Positions 45,440-55,281 are shown, counted from the stretch's first letter. The stretch is 64,000 nt of DNA from Kushneria marisflavi (GCF_002157205.1 NZ_CP021358.1:2356001-2420000), one strand, 5' to 3'. A program made the numbers and translations. Notes: generated by a model not told the origin, from the sequence alone.

Positions 45440-46858
45440 ATGGATGACCCGCGTCGTTATCTGCCGGCAGTGGATGTGCTGCTGTCTCATCAGGCGATGG
45501 AGCGCTCGCAGATTAGTCATCGTCTTAAACGACGTGCTGTCCGCGAGCTGCTGGCCTGTGAGCGCCGCCGGCTGGGCCAGGAGGACGCTGCACCGCTTGC
45601 CACGGATCAGCTGGTCGATCGCGCCATTGATATGGCCAGGTCGCTGGCTGCGTCGAATGCGCCCAGCGTTTTCAATCTGACCGGCACCGTCATTCATACC
45701 AATCTGGGCCGGGCGCCCTTGGCAGAGCCTGCCATTGAGGCCATGACACGGGCTGCCAGGTATTCGCTGGCGCTGGAGTACGATATCGATAGCGGGCATC
45801 GCGGAGATCGTGACCAGGTCGTCGAATCGCTGCTGTGCGAGCTGACCGGCGCCGAGGCCGCAACCGTGGTTAACAATAATGCCGCCGCTGTGGTACTGAC
45901 GCTGTCGGCACTGGGCGCCGGCCGTGAAGCTGTGATTTCACGCGGCGAGCTGATCGAGATCGGTGGCTCCTTTCGCCTGCCCGATATCATGCATACCTCC
46001 GGCTGTTATCTGCGCGAAGTGGGGACTACCAATCGTACGCATGCGCGCGATTTCGAGCAGGCCATGAATGATGCCACCGGCATGATCTTCAAGGCCCATA
46101 CCTCCAACTATGCCGTGGAAGGGTTCACGGCGGTCGTCGAGGAAAGTGAGCTGGCACGGATTGCGCATGCCCAGGAGGTGCCCTTTATTGTGGATCTGGG
46201 CAGTGGTGCCCTCACTAACATGGCGGCTCTGGGGCTGCCGGATGAAGCCCGCCCACGCCAGAGCATCGAGGCTGGTGCCGATGTGGTGACCTTCAGCGGC
46301 GATAAGCTGCTTGGCGGCCCTCAGTGCGGCTTGATCGTTGGCAGTCGTGACTATATCGATCGTATCCGTCGTCATCCGCTCAAGCGTGCCCTGCGTGTCG
46401 ACAAGCTGATCATGAGTGCGCTGGAGGCAACGCTTAGACTTTATCGAGACAGCGACGAGATTGCGCGCGATATCCCGACACTGGCGCTGCTGACACGTGC
46501 TCAGGAGGATATTGCGGCTACGGCCGAGCGGCTGTTGCCGGTGTTGAGCGAACATCTGCCGGACATGGAGGTCAGTATTGCGCCATGTAAAAGCCAGCTG
46601 GGCAGCGGAGCGCTACCGGTGGATCGTCTGCCCAGTCAGGCGCTCGTGGTGGCTCCCACAACGCAGGAACGCCGTGCCGGTGAGCGTACTCTGCGCATGA
46701 TTGAAACCGCTTTCAGACAGCTGCCAAGGCCTGTCATTGGACGGCTGCATGATGGCGCGTTCTGGCTTGATCTACGCTGTCTACAGGGTGAGGCCGAAGA
46801 GCACGCCTTTGCAGAACAGCTTGGCCATCTCTCGCTTAATCGGGATACCGGATCATGA
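45440..46858 (+). CDS. selA: L-seryl-tRNA(Sec) selenium transferase
   Basis: A 472-residue PLP enzyme that turns seryl-tRNA(Sec) into selenocysteyl-tRNA(Sec) using selenophosphate. Motifs: FNLTGTVIHTNLGRAPLAEPAIEAM (about 76-100), ALEYDIDSGHRGDRDQ, VVNNNAAAVVLTLSALG, and the PLP lysine in VVTFSGDKLLGGPQCGLIVG (about 291). Length matches the decameric bacterial enzyme. AAAGGAG precedes the ATG. Its stop overlaps the selB start (ATGA), giving strict coupling. The donor enzyme SelD is not encoded here. Confidence 0.97.
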   Translation: MDDPRRYLPAVDVLLSHQAMERSQISHRLKRRAVRELLACERRRLGQEDAAPLATDQLVDRAIDMARSLAASNAPSVFNLTGTVIHTNLGRAPLAEPAIEAMTRAARYSLALEYDIDSGHRGDRDQVVESLLCELTGAEAATVVNNNAAAVVLTLSALGAGREAVISRGELIEIGGSFRLPDIMHTSGCYLREVGTTNRTHARDFEQAMNDATGMIFKAHTSNYAVEGFTAVVEESELARIAHAQEVPFIVDLGSGALTNMAALGLPDEARPRQSIEAGADVVTFSGDKLLGGPQCGLIVGSRDYIDRIRRHPLKRALRVDKLIMSALEATLRLYRDSDEIARDIPTLALLTRAQEDIAATAERLLPVLSEHLPDMEVSIAPCKSQLGSGALPVDRLPSQALVVAPTTQERRAGERTLRMIETAFRQLPRPVIGRLHDGAFWLDLRCLQGEAEEHAFAEQLGHLSLNRDTGS

Positions 46859-48786
46859 TTGTAGGTACGGCAGGCCATGTGGATCATGGCAAGACAGCGC
46901 TGATTCATTCGTTGACCGGCATCAGTACTGACCGGCTGAGCGAAGAGCAGGCCCGTGGTCTGACCATCGAGGCCGGCTATGCCTATCCGGAGTTGTCCGA
47001 TGACTTCGAACTCGGGTTCATTGATGTGCCCGGGCATGAAAGGTTTATCCACAATATGCTCTCGGGTGTGGCAGGGATCGATACCATGCTGCTGGTCGTG
47101 GCGGCAGACGATGGGGTCATGCCACAGACCCGGGAACATCTTCAGATCCTGCGTCTGCTGGGCATCGACCGGGGGGTGGTGGCGCTGACCAAATGTGATC
47201 TGGTCGAGCCACAACGGCTTCTGGAAGTGCGTGCGGAGATCGAGGCGCTGCTGGCCGGTTCACCGCTGGAAGCCTCGACAATCTTTGAGGTTTCCAGTCG
47301 TACCGGCGAAGGCATTACGGCCCTCAAGGACGAACTCTGGCAGCGCGCCCGGGCCATCGACAGCGAAGTGGCTCAGGGCAATTTTCGCATGGCAGTGGAT
47401 CGCGCCTTTACCAAGACCGGCTCCGGGCTTGTGGTCACGGGTACGGTTGTGGCCGGCGAGATTTCGGTTGGCGATAATGTCCGGCTTTTTCCATCCGATC
47501 GGGATGCCCGGGTCAGAGGGCTGCGACGTCAGGGACGAGTGGCGGAACATGCGCGTCAGGGCGACAGGCTGGCCCTGAATCTGGCAGGGTCGGGCATTGA
47601 TCGTGAAATCGTTCAGCGCGGTGACTGGGTGGTGGCTCAAGCGCTGCCTACACCCTCGCTGACACGTGTGGATATTGCGCTGGAGCTTCTGGAAGATGCG
47701 CCTCCCCTGAACCACTGGTCGGGCGTGCACCTGCATCTGGGGGCATCGCACGTGACCGGTCGCATCTCTTTGCTGGAGGGTCAGCAGTTGCTGCCCGGTG
47801 AGCGCATGCTGGCACAGATGATTCTGGAGTCGCCGCTGCATGCCTGTCTCGGCGATCGCGTTATCGTTCGTGACCATGGGGCGCGTCATACCATTGGCGG
47901 TGCCATTGTCCTTGATGGTGCGACGCCGCGTCGTGGCCAGCGTTCTCCGGCGCGACTTCAGTGGCTGGAGAGCTGTCGCCAGGCAGTAACGGGCAGTGCT
48001 GATGGCATTTCTCTGGCTGAGCCACTCAAGGTGGCACTGACGCTGCGACCCGACGGGCCGGACGTTTATGGTCTGGCCCGAAACTTCAATCGTACGCCGG
48101 CCTCGCTGGGGCGGGAGTTTGAAGCGCTGGGCGCGCGGGTCATCAGCGCCGGTCAGGAGATGCGCGCCTTCTCGCCCGAGTCACTCGAGTCGCTTCGTGT
48201 GCGCATTCTTGAGGTGGTCACCGAAAATCATGAGCGCGAGCCGGCCATGCTGGGGACCGAACGTGAGCGACTGCGTCGTCAGGTCATGCCCGGCCTGCCC
48301 AGCGCACTGTTTCGACAGATTCTTCAGCCGCTGATGACCGCCGGGATGTTGAAACAGCATGGCCCTTTCCTGTCGTTGCCTGAGCATCAGGCAGCACTGT
48401 CAGAGGATGAAGAGGCACTCTGGCAGCAGATCGAGCCGCATCTGGCTGCCGCGCCCTTTGATCCGCCCCGAGTGAGGGATGTGGTCGGTCTGGAAAACAT
48501 CGATGAAGCGAAGGTGCGTCAGGTGCTGACCTCTGCTGCCCGTCTGGGGCGTGTATACCATGTGCGCCGCGATCATTTTTTTCTCTCCCACTCCGTATTT
48601 GATATGGCCAGCATGATTCAGCAGCTCGAGGCGGAGCAGGGCGCGGCACGCGTGGCCAGCTTTCGCGATCGCCTGGGGATCGGGCGCAAGCTGGCCGTCA
48701 TGATCCTGGAGTTCTTTGACCGAATCGGCTATACACGTCGGGTACGCGATGACCATGTCGTAAGACAGGCCGACATGTGGCATTAA
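46855..48786 (+). CDS. selB: Selenocysteine-specific elongation factor SelB
   Basis: A 643-residue GTPase delivering Sec-tRNA to UGA at SECIS hairpins. G motifs: [19 protein letters not shown] (about 4-22), [17 protein letters not shown] (about 55-72), and ALTKCDL (about 113). The EF-Tu-like beta domains follow ([21 protein letters not shown]). The C-terminal third consists of winged-helix modules ending in [30 protein letters not shown], the RNA-binding domain for SECIS. Length is typical. It lies between selA and the tRNA-Sec gene. Confidence 0.97.
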   Translation: MIVGTAGHVDHGKTALIHSLTGISTDRLSEEQARGLTIEAGYAYPELSDDFELGFIDVPGHERFIHNMLSGVAGIDTMLLVVAADDGVMPQTREHLQILRLLGIDRGVVALTKCDLVEPQRLLEVRAEIEALLAGSPLEASTIFEVSSRTGEGITALKDELWQRARAIDSEVAQGNFRMAVDRAFTKTGSGLVVTGTVVAGEISVGDNVRLFPSDRDARVRGLRRQGRVAEHARQGDRLALNLAGSGIDREIVQRGDWVVAQALPTPSLTRVDIALELLEDAPPLNHWSGVHLHLGASHVTGRISLLEGQQLLPGERMLAQMILESPLHACLGDRVIVRDHGARHTIGGAIVLDGATPRRGQRSPARLQWLESCRQAVTGSADGISLAEPLKVALTLRPDGPDVYGLARNFNRTPASLGREFEALGARVISAGQEMRAFSPESLESLRVRILEVVTENHEREPAMLGTERERLRRQVMPGLPSALFRQILQPLMTAGMLKQHGPFLSLPEHQAALSEDEEALWQQIEPHLAAAPFDPPRVRDVVGLENIDEAKVRQVLTSAARLGRVYHVRRDHFFLSHSVFDMASMIQQLEAEQGAARVASFRDRLGIGRKLAVMILEFFDRIGYTRRVRDDHVVRQADMWH

Positions 48787-48847
48787 TTAAGCTATCATGC
48801 AGGTTTGGTGACACATCTGCATGACACCATGTATATCATGCGGTTGC

Positions 48848-48943
48848 GGAAAGGCTTCGTTCCCCGGTGGGGCGCTCGGGCTTCAAACCCGAGAGGGGCT
48901 GCCAGCAGTCCCTGGTGGGTTCGACTCCCACGCTTTTCCGCCA
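48848..48943 (+). tRNA. selC: tRNA-Sec (anticodon TCA)
   Basis: A 96-base gene with encoded CCA. The extended 8-bp acceptor stem GGAAAGGC / GCTTTTCC (one G-U pair) is diagnostic. The anticodon TCA is at 48883-48885 within GGGCTTCAAACCC. A long variable arm (AGGGGCTGCCAGCAGTCCCT) and the T loop GGTTCGACTCC follow. It is placed directly after selB, completing the local selenocysteine set. Confidence 0.96.
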
Positions 48944-49102
48944 TTTTTCTGCCATGCCCTCTGTCGGTAACTCTGTCTCCTTCTGTTGTCTTCCAGACTT
49001 CTCACACGCTTGATCATGAATTCTGCTTGATCAGACCCCCCGAATCTTTCATTTGGCCTAGTTCTTCAGTGTCGTCACAATACACGGCATTAATCGATGG
49101 TC

Positions 49103-49156
49103 GACCGCTGCCGCAAAAAGGCAGCCTGACAGACAGCTTGATGCTGCCGGCCGGTC
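49103..49156 (+). ncRNA. Candidate structured leader of metF
   Basis: The leader can fold with GACCG/CGGTC outer pairs (49103-49107 with 49152-49156) and an inner CTGCC/GGCAG hairpin (49108-49124). An alternative pairing GGCAGC/GCTGCC (49120-49125 with 49143-49148) competes with the inner hairpin. It does not match a riboswitch class I know. Two exclusive structures before a methyl-cycle gene justify noting it, but it is speculative. Confidence 0.3.
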
Positions 49157-49190
49157 AACCGCGTGACTTGTCAAAAGGACCTTTAGACCC

Positions 49191-50048
49191 ATGAGTGATT
49201 CCCGTGCTCCCGAGCTCAGCTTCGAGTTCTTTCCGCCGCGTACCGAGGCAGGTCGAGATCGGCTGCCCGAGGTCTATACCAAACTGGCTGAACTCGATCC
49301 CCGTTTTTTTTCGGTCACCTTTGGCGCCGGTGGCACGACGCGTGATTTCACCTTTGACGCTGTCAAAAACATTTCGCGCGATACCGGCATTTGTACGGCG
49401 CCGCATCTGTCCTGCGTGGCCAGCGACAAGGCCGATCTGCGCCGGCTTTTGACCCAATATCGTGAGCACGGGATCAAGCGCATCGTGGCCCTACGGGGCG
49501 ATATGCCATCGGGCATGCTGGGGCTGGGAGAGTTTCGCTATGCGCGTGACCTTGTCGATTTCATCCGCGAAGAGACCGGAGATCATTTCGACCTGACCGT
49601 GGCAGCCTATCCGGAGTGTCATCCGCAGGCACAGAACTTCGAACGCGATATCGATCATTTTGTCGACAAGGTGCGTGCCGGCGCCGACATGGCCATCACA
49701 CAGTATTTCTTTAATCCGGACGCCTACCATCACTTCGTGGATCGGGTTCGGGCGCGTGGGGTAGATGTTCCGATCCTGCCGGGCATCATGCCGATCACCA
49801 ATTACACCAAGCTGGCCCGTTTCTCGGAAATGTGTGGTGCGGAAATTCCGCGCTGGGTACGTCGACAGCTCGAGTCCTACGGCGATGACAGTGACAGCAT
49901 TCAGGCGTTCGGGCACGAAGTCGTGACGCGTCTTTGTCAGCAGCTGCTGGATCAGGGGGCGCCGGGTCTGCATTTCTATACACTCAATCAGGCCGAGGCC
50001 TGCACGCGTATCGTGTCGGACCTGTCGCTTGAGAAAGCAGGCCGCTGA
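49191..50048 (+). CDS. metF: 5,10-methylenetetrahydrofolate reductase
   Basis: A 285-residue flavoenzyme reducing methylene-THF to methyl-THF, the methyl donor for homocysteine remethylation. Motifs: LSFEFFPPRTEAGRDRL (Glu near 12), SVTFGAGGTTRD (about 45-56), APHLSCVASDKADLRRLLTQYREHGIKRIVALRGDMP (about 73-109), and ADMAITQYFFNPDAYHHFVDRVRARGVDVPILPGIMPI (about 164-201). Length is standard for the bacterial FAD enzyme. The preceding AAAAGGACC is a fair ribosome-binding site. It completes the methyl-cycle set with metK and ahcY. Confidence 0.96.
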   Translation: MSDSRAPELSFEFFPPRTEAGRDRLPEVYTKLAELDPRFFSVTFGAGGTTRDFTFDAVKNISRDTGICTAPHLSCVASDKADLRRLLTQYREHGIKRIVALRGDMPSGMLGLGEFRYARDLVDFIREETGDHFDLTVAAYPECHPQAQNFERDIDHFVDKVRAGADMAITQYFFNPDAYHHFVDRVRARGVDVPILPGIMPITNYTKLARFSEMCGAEIPRWVRRQLESYGDDSDSIQAFGHEVVTRLCQQLLDQGAPGLHFYTLNQAEACTRIVSDLSLEKAGR

Positions 50049-50123
50049 TTGGTTGCATCGACCTGAGCCAGCTAGTCTTGAGAGTACGCCAATCATGATT
50101 GGGCTGACTCAAGAGGACTTCCA

Positions 50124-50651
50124 ATGAAAAGACTGTTTCTGGCATCTGCACTGTTGGCACTGACGCCGCTGGCCATGGCTGACACGACGGTAGAGCTGCA
50201 CAAGGCAACGGACAAGGGGCCGGGAGAATCCGTGGGCAGCGTCACGTTCAAGGATACCGACTACGGCCTTCTGGCGACGCCTGATATTTCAGGGCTGCCG
50301 GGCCAGGGTATGCATGGTTTTCATCTGCATACCAACCCCAGCTGCGATCCTTCCACGACGGATGGCAAGGTGACACCGGCGGGTGCTGCCGGCGGGCATT
50401 TTGATCCGAAGGGCACGGACACGCATGCCGGGCCTTACGTTGAGGATAGCCACCTGGGTGACATGCCGCTGCTGGTGGCGGACAACGATGGCAACATTAC
50501 AACGCCGGTGCTGGCGCCCCGCCTGAAGGAAAGTGATCTTGGCGGTCATGCGATCGTTATCCACGAAGGTGGTGACAACTACAGCGATACGCCCAAACTG
50601 GGCGGTGGCGGTGCCCGCTGGGCCTGTGGCGTGGTTGAAGGCGCCAACTGA
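50124..50651 (+). CDS. sodC: Superoxide dismutase, Cu-Zn type, periplasmic
   Basis: A 175-residue enzyme with a signal peptide (residues 1-19, ALLALTPLAMA-DT). Metal ligands are in GMHGFHLHTNPSCDP (copper His pair), AGGHFDPKGTDTHAGPYVEDSHLGDMP (zinc and bridging His, zinc Asp) and GGHAIVIHEGGDNYSDTP (copper His). The disulfide cysteines are CDPSTT and WACGVV. It dismutates periplasmic superoxide. AAGAGGA precedes the ATG. A strong terminator follows. Confidence 0.96.
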   Translation: MKRLFLASALLALTPLAMADTTVELHKATDKGPGESVGSVTFKDTDYGLLATPDISGLPGQGMHGFHLHTNPSCDPSTTDGKVTPAGAAGGHFDPKGTDTHAGPYVEDSHLGDMPLLVADNDGNITTPVLAPRLKESDLGGHAIVIHEGGDNYSDTPKLGGGGARWACGVVEGAN

Positions 50652-50670
50652 TTCAGAGCATTATTGATGG

Positions 50671-50706
50671 AAAAGGCCCTGCCGGTTAGCCGGCAGGGCC
50701 TTTTTG
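50671..50706 (+). terminator. Intrinsic terminator after sodC
   Basis: A 15-bp perfect stem (AAAAGGCCCTGCCGG / CCGGCAGGGCCTTTT) with TTAG loop and T run. It may also serve the convergent YheV-like gene. Confidence 0.9.
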
Positions 50707-50744
50707 ATGGTGTTGCGGTGAGGCAAGCGCTAGTGTCGCTGGAG

Positions 50745-50999
50745 CTAGCGCTTGCCCGGGTCGATGATTTTAACCGGCTGAAAATCGTCGCTTTCCGACG
50801 CTGGCCGGGATTTGGATACGCGAGTATCAAGCGGGTCGGGCGATTCATCGGTCATGGGCAGCTGCTCGAAAAAGTCGCAGCTGACACACTCTCGATAGCG
50901 CGTGCCGTTGCTTTCCCAGCTACGGATACGATCCATGGCGCTGCAGCGCGGACAGATGGCGCCGGCAATAAAGCGTTTGGGTGTGGATTGGTTCATCAA
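50745..50999 (-). CDS. YheV-family putative zinc ribbon protein
   Basis: An 84-residue protein with two CxxC pairs: FIAGAICPRCSAMDRIRSW (about 11-29) and YRECVSCDFFEQLP (about 35-48), the zinc-ribbon layout of the YheV family. The C-terminal half is polar and probably disordered. It follows prlC on the same strand with 45 bases between, a pairing common in gammaproteobacteria. A role linked to oligopeptidase A is not established. The second codon is also ATG, so the start may be at 50996. Confidence 0.75.
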   Translation of the reverse strand: MMNQSTPKRFIAGAICPRCSAMDRIRSWESNGTRYRECVSCDFFEQLPMTDESPDPLDTRVSKSRPASESDDFQPVKIIDPGKR

Positions 51000-51044
51000 A
51001 ACTCCTGACCGGCAGGCAAGGGCCTGCCGGTCGTGATGCAGAAA

Positions 51045-53087
51045 TCAGGCCGCCTGGTGGATGCCGCTGTGGCGCAGCAGCGGTTCGATGCTTGGCTCGC
51101 GTCCACGAAACTCCTGAAACAGAACCGCAGCGTCACGAGCGCCGCCCTGCTCCAGAATGCTGGTGCGAAAGCGCATGCCGGTGGTCTGATCAAAGACGCC
51201 AGCGTCTTCAAAGGCCGACCAGGCATCCGCCGAGAGGACTTCGGCCCACTTGTAGCTGTAGTAGCCGGCCGCATAACCTCCGGCGAAGATATGGCTGAAG
51301 CCGTGCTGGAAGCGGTTGAATTCAACCCTGGGCACCACGGAAACCTGATGACGGACGTCATCCAGCAGAGACTGAATATCTCCGGCGCCGGGTGACTGAT
51401 GCTCACGGTGTAGACGCAGATCAAACAGCGAGAACTCGAGCTGGCGCACCATGGTCATGGCAGACTGGAAGTTGCGAGCTGCCTGAAGGCGTTCCAGCAG
51501 GTCGTCCGGCAGCGGGGCTCCGGTATCCACGTGTGCGGCGATCAGATCGAGCCCTTCGCGTACCCAGCAGTAGTTCTCCATGAACTGGCTGGGCAGCTCG
51601 ACGGCGTCCCATGCCACGCCATTGATGCCGGAAATGTCCGCCACCCTTTGACGAGTCAGCATGTGGTGCAATCCGTGGCCGAATTCGTGGAACAGGGTCA
51701 GGACTTCATCGTGGGTCAGAAGCGCCGGGCGGTCACCGACCGGACGAGTAAAGTTGCAGGTCAGGTAGGCGACCGGCAACTGAATGTCACCATCCTCGCG
51801 CTCGCGCCGAACCCGGCACTCATCCATCCATGCGCCGCCGCGCTTGCCTTCGCGGGCGTAAAGGTCGAGATAGAACCCGGCGATGACGCTGTCATTTTCA
51901 AGAATGTCGAAATAGCGCACATCGCTGTGCCAGCGCGGTGCCTGGGTATTTTCCTGGAAGCTGACGTTGAAGAGCTTGCCGATGACCCGGAATAGACCGT
52001 CGACGGCACCAGGGGCAGGAAAGTAGGGGCGAAGCTCTTCCTGTGAAATGGCATAGCGTGCTTCTCGCAGCTTTTCACTGGCATAGCCGGTATCCCAGGG
52101 GGCAAGCGTTTCAATGCCCAGTTCCTCACGAGCGAAATCGCTGAGGCTTTTGAATTCTTCAGTGGCCTGGGGGACGGCACGGCCGGCCAGATCCTGCAGG
52201 AAGTCGAGCACCTGATCGGGGCTTTCCGCCATCTTGGTTGTCATCGAATAGTCGGCGTAGGTCTCAAAACCGGCCAATGCTGCCAGTTCCTGCCGGAGCG
52301 TCACGATCTCGGCCATGACGTCGGAATTGTCGAACTCGCCGGCATTGGGGCCCTGATCGGAAGCCCGTGTCACGAAGGCGGTATAGACTTCTTCGCGCAG
52401 GGCTCGGTCATCGGCGTGGCTCATGATCGGGAAGAAGCTCGGGAAGTCGAGCGTGACGCGATAGCCCTCGACGCCCTTGGCTTCGGCGTTGGCGGCCAGT
52501 GTCTCCAGCGCGCTCTGCGGCAGACCGCCAAGGCGTTCACGTGGGACGTCCAGATGCCAGGCCTGCGTGGCGTCCAGCACATTGTTGGAAAAGGTGTTGG
52601 ACAGCGTCGAGAGCCTGGCCTGGATGTCGCCAAATCGTGCCTTTTTTTCGGGCGGCAGGTCGACCCCGGCCAGACGGAAATCGCGCAGGGTGTTATCAAT
52701 CGATTTGCGCTGCCCCTGGTCCAGCTTTTGGTACTCGTCGCTGTCGGCCAGAGTCTGGAAAGCCTTGAAAAGACCTTCGTGCTGGCCCAGCCAGGTGCCG
52801 TAGGCTGAAAGCTTCGGCAGACAGGCCTGATAGGCTTCCCGCAGGGCCTGTGAGTTCATGGTGGCATTGAGATGCGAGACCGGTGACCAGGCCTGAGAGA
52901 GCTGGTCGTTGATGGCTTCAAGCGGTGCCGCCAGACCCTGCCATGTGTAGTCACCTGCCTCGACCAGCCTGTCGATGGCCTCCCGATTGCGCGCGAGCAG
53001 CTCGTCCACGGCCGGCTCGATGATGTCGGGCGTAATGGCCTCGAAAGGGGGAAGCACGTGGGATTCGAGCAGGGGATTGGTAGACAT
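51045..53087 (-). CDS. prlC: Oligopeptidase A
   Basis: A 680-residue M3-family zinc endopeptidase of the cytosol that degrades signal peptides and other short peptides. The HEFGHGLHHML zinc motif is at about 467, with the downstream glutamate in NGVAWDAVELPSQFMENYCW (about 489-508) and the substrate tyrosine region FAGGYAAGYYSYKWAEVLSADAW (about 601-623). The start at 53087 gives MSTNPLLESHVLPPFEAITPDIIEPAVDELL, the PrlC N-terminus; the upstream extension is not conserved. The YheV-like gene follows in the same operon. Confidence 0.96.
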   Translation of the reverse strand: MSTNPLLESHVLPPFEAITPDIIEPAVDELLARNREAIDRLVEAGDYTWQGLAAPLEAINDQLSQAWSPVSHLNATMNSQALREAYQACLPKLSAYGTWLGQHEGLFKAFQTLADSDEYQKLDQGQRKSIDNTLRDFRLAGVDLPPEKKARFGDIQARLSTLSNTFSNNVLDATQAWHLDVPRERLGGLPQSALETLAANAEAKGVEGYRVTLDFPSFFPIMSHADDRALREEVYTAFVTRASDQGPNAGEFDNSDVMAEIVTLRQELAALAGFETYADYSMTTKMAESPDQVLDFLQDLAGRAVPQATEEFKSLSDFAREELGIETLAPWDTGYASEKLREARYAISQEELRPYFPAPGAVDGLFRVIGKLFNVSFQENTQAPRWHSDVRYFDILENDSVIAGFYLDLYAREGKRGGAWMDECRVRREREDGDIQLPVAYLTCNFTRPVGDRPALLTHDEVLTLFHEFGHGLHHMLTRQRVADISGINGVAWDAVELPSQFMENYCWVREGLDLIAAHVDTGAPLPDDLLERLQAARNFQSAMTMVRQLEFSLFDLRLHREHQSPGAGDIQSLLDDVRHQVSVVPRVEFNRFQHGFSHIFAGGYAAGYYSYKWAEVLSADAWSAFEDAGVFDQTTGMRFRTSILEQGGARDAAVLFQEFRGREPSIEPLLRHSGIHQAA

Positions 53088-53217
53088 GAAGCGACCTCGC
53101 GGTTGGCGAAAGATATACTGCTGACAATGAGGGTGGCGGGCGCCGGTTTCAATGAGAGCGCGCGGCATCATGAGTCGATTCAGTGCGCTTCAGGGCGCAG
53201 TAGAAGGGATGCAGGAC

Positions 53218-54564
53218 ATGTCCGAAGTGGTAGAGCGCTGGGGGTCACGCCGTGCGTTCATTATAGCAGTGACAGGGGCGGCGGTAGGTCTGGGCAACAT
53301 ATGGCGCTTTCCCTGGATGACCGGTGAAAACGGTGGCGCGGCCTTTTTATTGCTCTACGTGGTATTTCTGGCCCTGCTGGGGCTGCCGGTCATGGTGGCC
53401 GAAATCATGATCGGCCGCGCCGGACGGCGTACCCCCATGCAGGCGTTGACCTTCTTGGCGCGCGATGCCGGCAGGAGTCGGCACTGGGGGTTGCTGGGGC
53501 TTTTTTGCGGCATCACCCTGTTTTTCATTCTCTCGTTTTATTCAGTGGTCTCCGGCTGGTCGATCGAGTATCTGGTCGAGGCACTAAGCGGTAATTTCGC
53601 TTCACGCTCTCCCGAGGAAATCGGAGGGGCCTTTGATGCCTTTCTGGCAAGCCCCGGCCTTGTGCTACTCAATCACAGCATTTTCCTGCTTTTGACCATG
53701 TCGGTCGTGGCGCTCGGCGTCGGTGGTGGCCTTGAACGGCTCAACAATCTGTTGATGCCCCTGCTCTATCTATTGCTGATTCTGCTGGTGGGATATGCCG
53801 TGACGACCAGCGGGTTCACGACCGCGCTGGCATGGCTTTTTAAACCTGATCTTTCGGCGGTGACCCTCGTGGCCGTTTTCAACGCGATGGGGCACGCCTT
53901 CTTTACACTGGCAGTGGGGGCGGGTGCGCTGATGGCCTACGGGGCTTATATGCCCGATGACCAGAGTCTGCCGCGCGCTGTCGTGACCGTCGCTATCCTC
54001 GATGTGGCGGTGGCGTTGCTGGCCGGCATTGCCATCTTCTCGATCGTCTTTTCACAGGGCATGGACCCCGCTTCCGGTCCCGGACTCATGTTCGTGACGC
54101 TGCCCATTGCTTTTGCCGACCTCCCCGGGGGCGCGCTCTGGCTTGGCTGCTTTTTTGTTTTGCTGTTGTTGGCGACCTGGACTTCTTCCATCAATCTCGC
54201 TGAACCCATGGTGGCCATGCTGGGCAGTACCGGCATGGCTCGTCCGCTGGCGGCATTGATCATCGGTGTCGGCGTCTGGCTGATGGGTCTGCCCTCGGCA
54301 CTGTCCTTTTCGATCTGGTCGGATGTTCACCTCTTCCACGACATGACGCTCTTTGATCTGGCCACGACGCTACCGATCGACATCATGCTGCCCATTGGTG
54401 GGCTGCTGATCGCCGTTTTTGCGGTCTGGGTTGTCGATGCCCCACGGGCGATGGCAGCGATCGGGGCCGGCGAGCGCTTTTATCAGGTGTGGCGGGCGGT
54501 GGTGCGATGGGTATCCATTCCGCTGCTGCTTGTGGTTTTACTGGGCTTTTTTCTGATGAAATAG
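53218..54564 (+). CDS. Sodium-dependent transporter, neurotransmitter:sodium symporter (SNF) family
   Basis: A protein of about 448 residues with eleven or twelve spans. The NSS signature WGSRRAFIIAVTGAAVGLGNIWRFPWMTGENGGAAFLLLYVVFLALLGLPVMVAEIMIGR opens it, with the unwound TM1 GLGNIWRFP motif. TM6 and TM8 segments FNAMGHAFFTLAVGAGALMAYGAYMP and WTSSINLAEPMVAML carry the ion site. The family imports amino acids or osmolytes with sodium; specificity is unknown. The start is uncertain: in-frame ATGs exist at 53152, 53170, 53209 and 53218, and I chose the last because conservation begins there. Confidence 0.9.
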   Translation: MSEVVERWGSRRAFIIAVTGAAVGLGNIWRFPWMTGENGGAAFLLLYVVFLALLGLPVMVAEIMIGRAGRRTPMQALTFLARDAGRSRHWGLLGLFCGITLFFILSFYSVVSGWSIEYLVEALSGNFASRSPEEIGGAFDAFLASPGLVLLNHSIFLLLTMSVVALGVGGGLERLNNLLMPLLYLLLILLVGYAVTTSGFTTALAWLFKPDLSAVTLVAVFNAMGHAFFTLAVGAGALMAYGAYMPDDQSLPRAVVTVAILDVAVALLAGIAIFSIVFSQGMDPASGPGLMFVTLPIAFADLPGGALWLGCFFVLLLLATWTSSINLAEPMVAMLGSTGMARPLAALIIGVGVWLMGLPSALSFSIWSDVHLFHDMTLFDLATTLPIDIMLPIGGLLIAVFAVWVVDAPRAMAAIGAGERFYQVWRAVVRWVSIPLLLVVLLGFFLMK

Positions 54565-54660
54565 TCAGCCGCCGGCGTGACCTGACGGCCGTATGGAGTG
54601 CTGGCAGCGCCTTTCGGGTTGCTGCAGACTGATCAGACACATCGGACAGGGAGAAGGTAT

Positions 54661-55197
54661 ATGGGAGTTCGAAGCTTTAGAGGGGTATCACCATCGCTGG
54701 GGGAGCGTGTCTTCATCGACGACACTGCCGTGGTGCTGGGAGACGTCACACTCGGAGATGATACCTCTGTCTGGCCCACGGCCGTCATCCGCGGCGACAT
54801 GCATCGGATTCGTGTCGGTGCCCGGACCAGCATTCAGGATGGCTCGATCCTTCACATTACTCATGCCAGCGATTACGCCCCCGGGGGATATCCGCTGACG
54901 ATCGGTGATGATGTGACCATCGGCCATCGCGCCATTTTGCATGGCTGCACCATTGCCTCGAAGGTGCTGATTGGCATGGGGGCCACGGTGCTCGATGGTG
55001 TCGTGGTGGAAAGCGAAGTGCTGGTGGCCGCCGGTGCCGTAGTGCCTCCGGGCAAGCATCTGGAAAGCGGCTACGTCTATGGCGGTAATCCTGTGCGTCA
55101 ACTGCGCCCACTCAAGGAGTCCGAATATCGCTTCTTCGAGTACTCGGCAGGCAACTATGTCGCGCTCAAGGACGAGTTCCTTTCCCAGACCGAATGA
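54661..55197 (+). CDS. Gamma carbonic anhydrase-like protein (left-handed beta-helix, YrdA/PaaY family)
   Basis: A 178-residue trimeric beta-helix protein. Hexapeptide turns are seen through residues 10-140 (VFIDDTAVVLGDVTLGDDTSVWPTAVIRGD). Candidate metal histidines are in SILHITHAS (about 64-70) and VTIGHRAILHGCTI (about 87-99). E. coli YrdA and related proteins bind zinc; many lack proven carbonic anhydrase activity. GGGAGAAGG precedes the ATG at 54661; the frame reaches back 21 codons but without family match. It follows the NSS transporter by about 100 bases. Confidence 0.88.
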   Translation: MGVRSFRGVSPSLGERVFIDDTAVVLGDVTLGDDTSVWPTAVIRGDMHRIRVGARTSIQDGSILHITHASDYAPGGYPLTIGDDVTIGHRAILHGCTIASKVLIGMGATVLDGVVVESEVLVAAGAVVPPGKHLESGYVYGGNPVRQLRPLKESEYRFFEYSAGNYVALKDEFLSQTE

Positions 55198-55281
55198 TAA
55201 TGTGAGCGCGGTAGCCGCTATATCTTTGTTGTTGCTGGAAAAATTGCGTCATAATATGGATTTATATCCAGTGGTTGAGTT

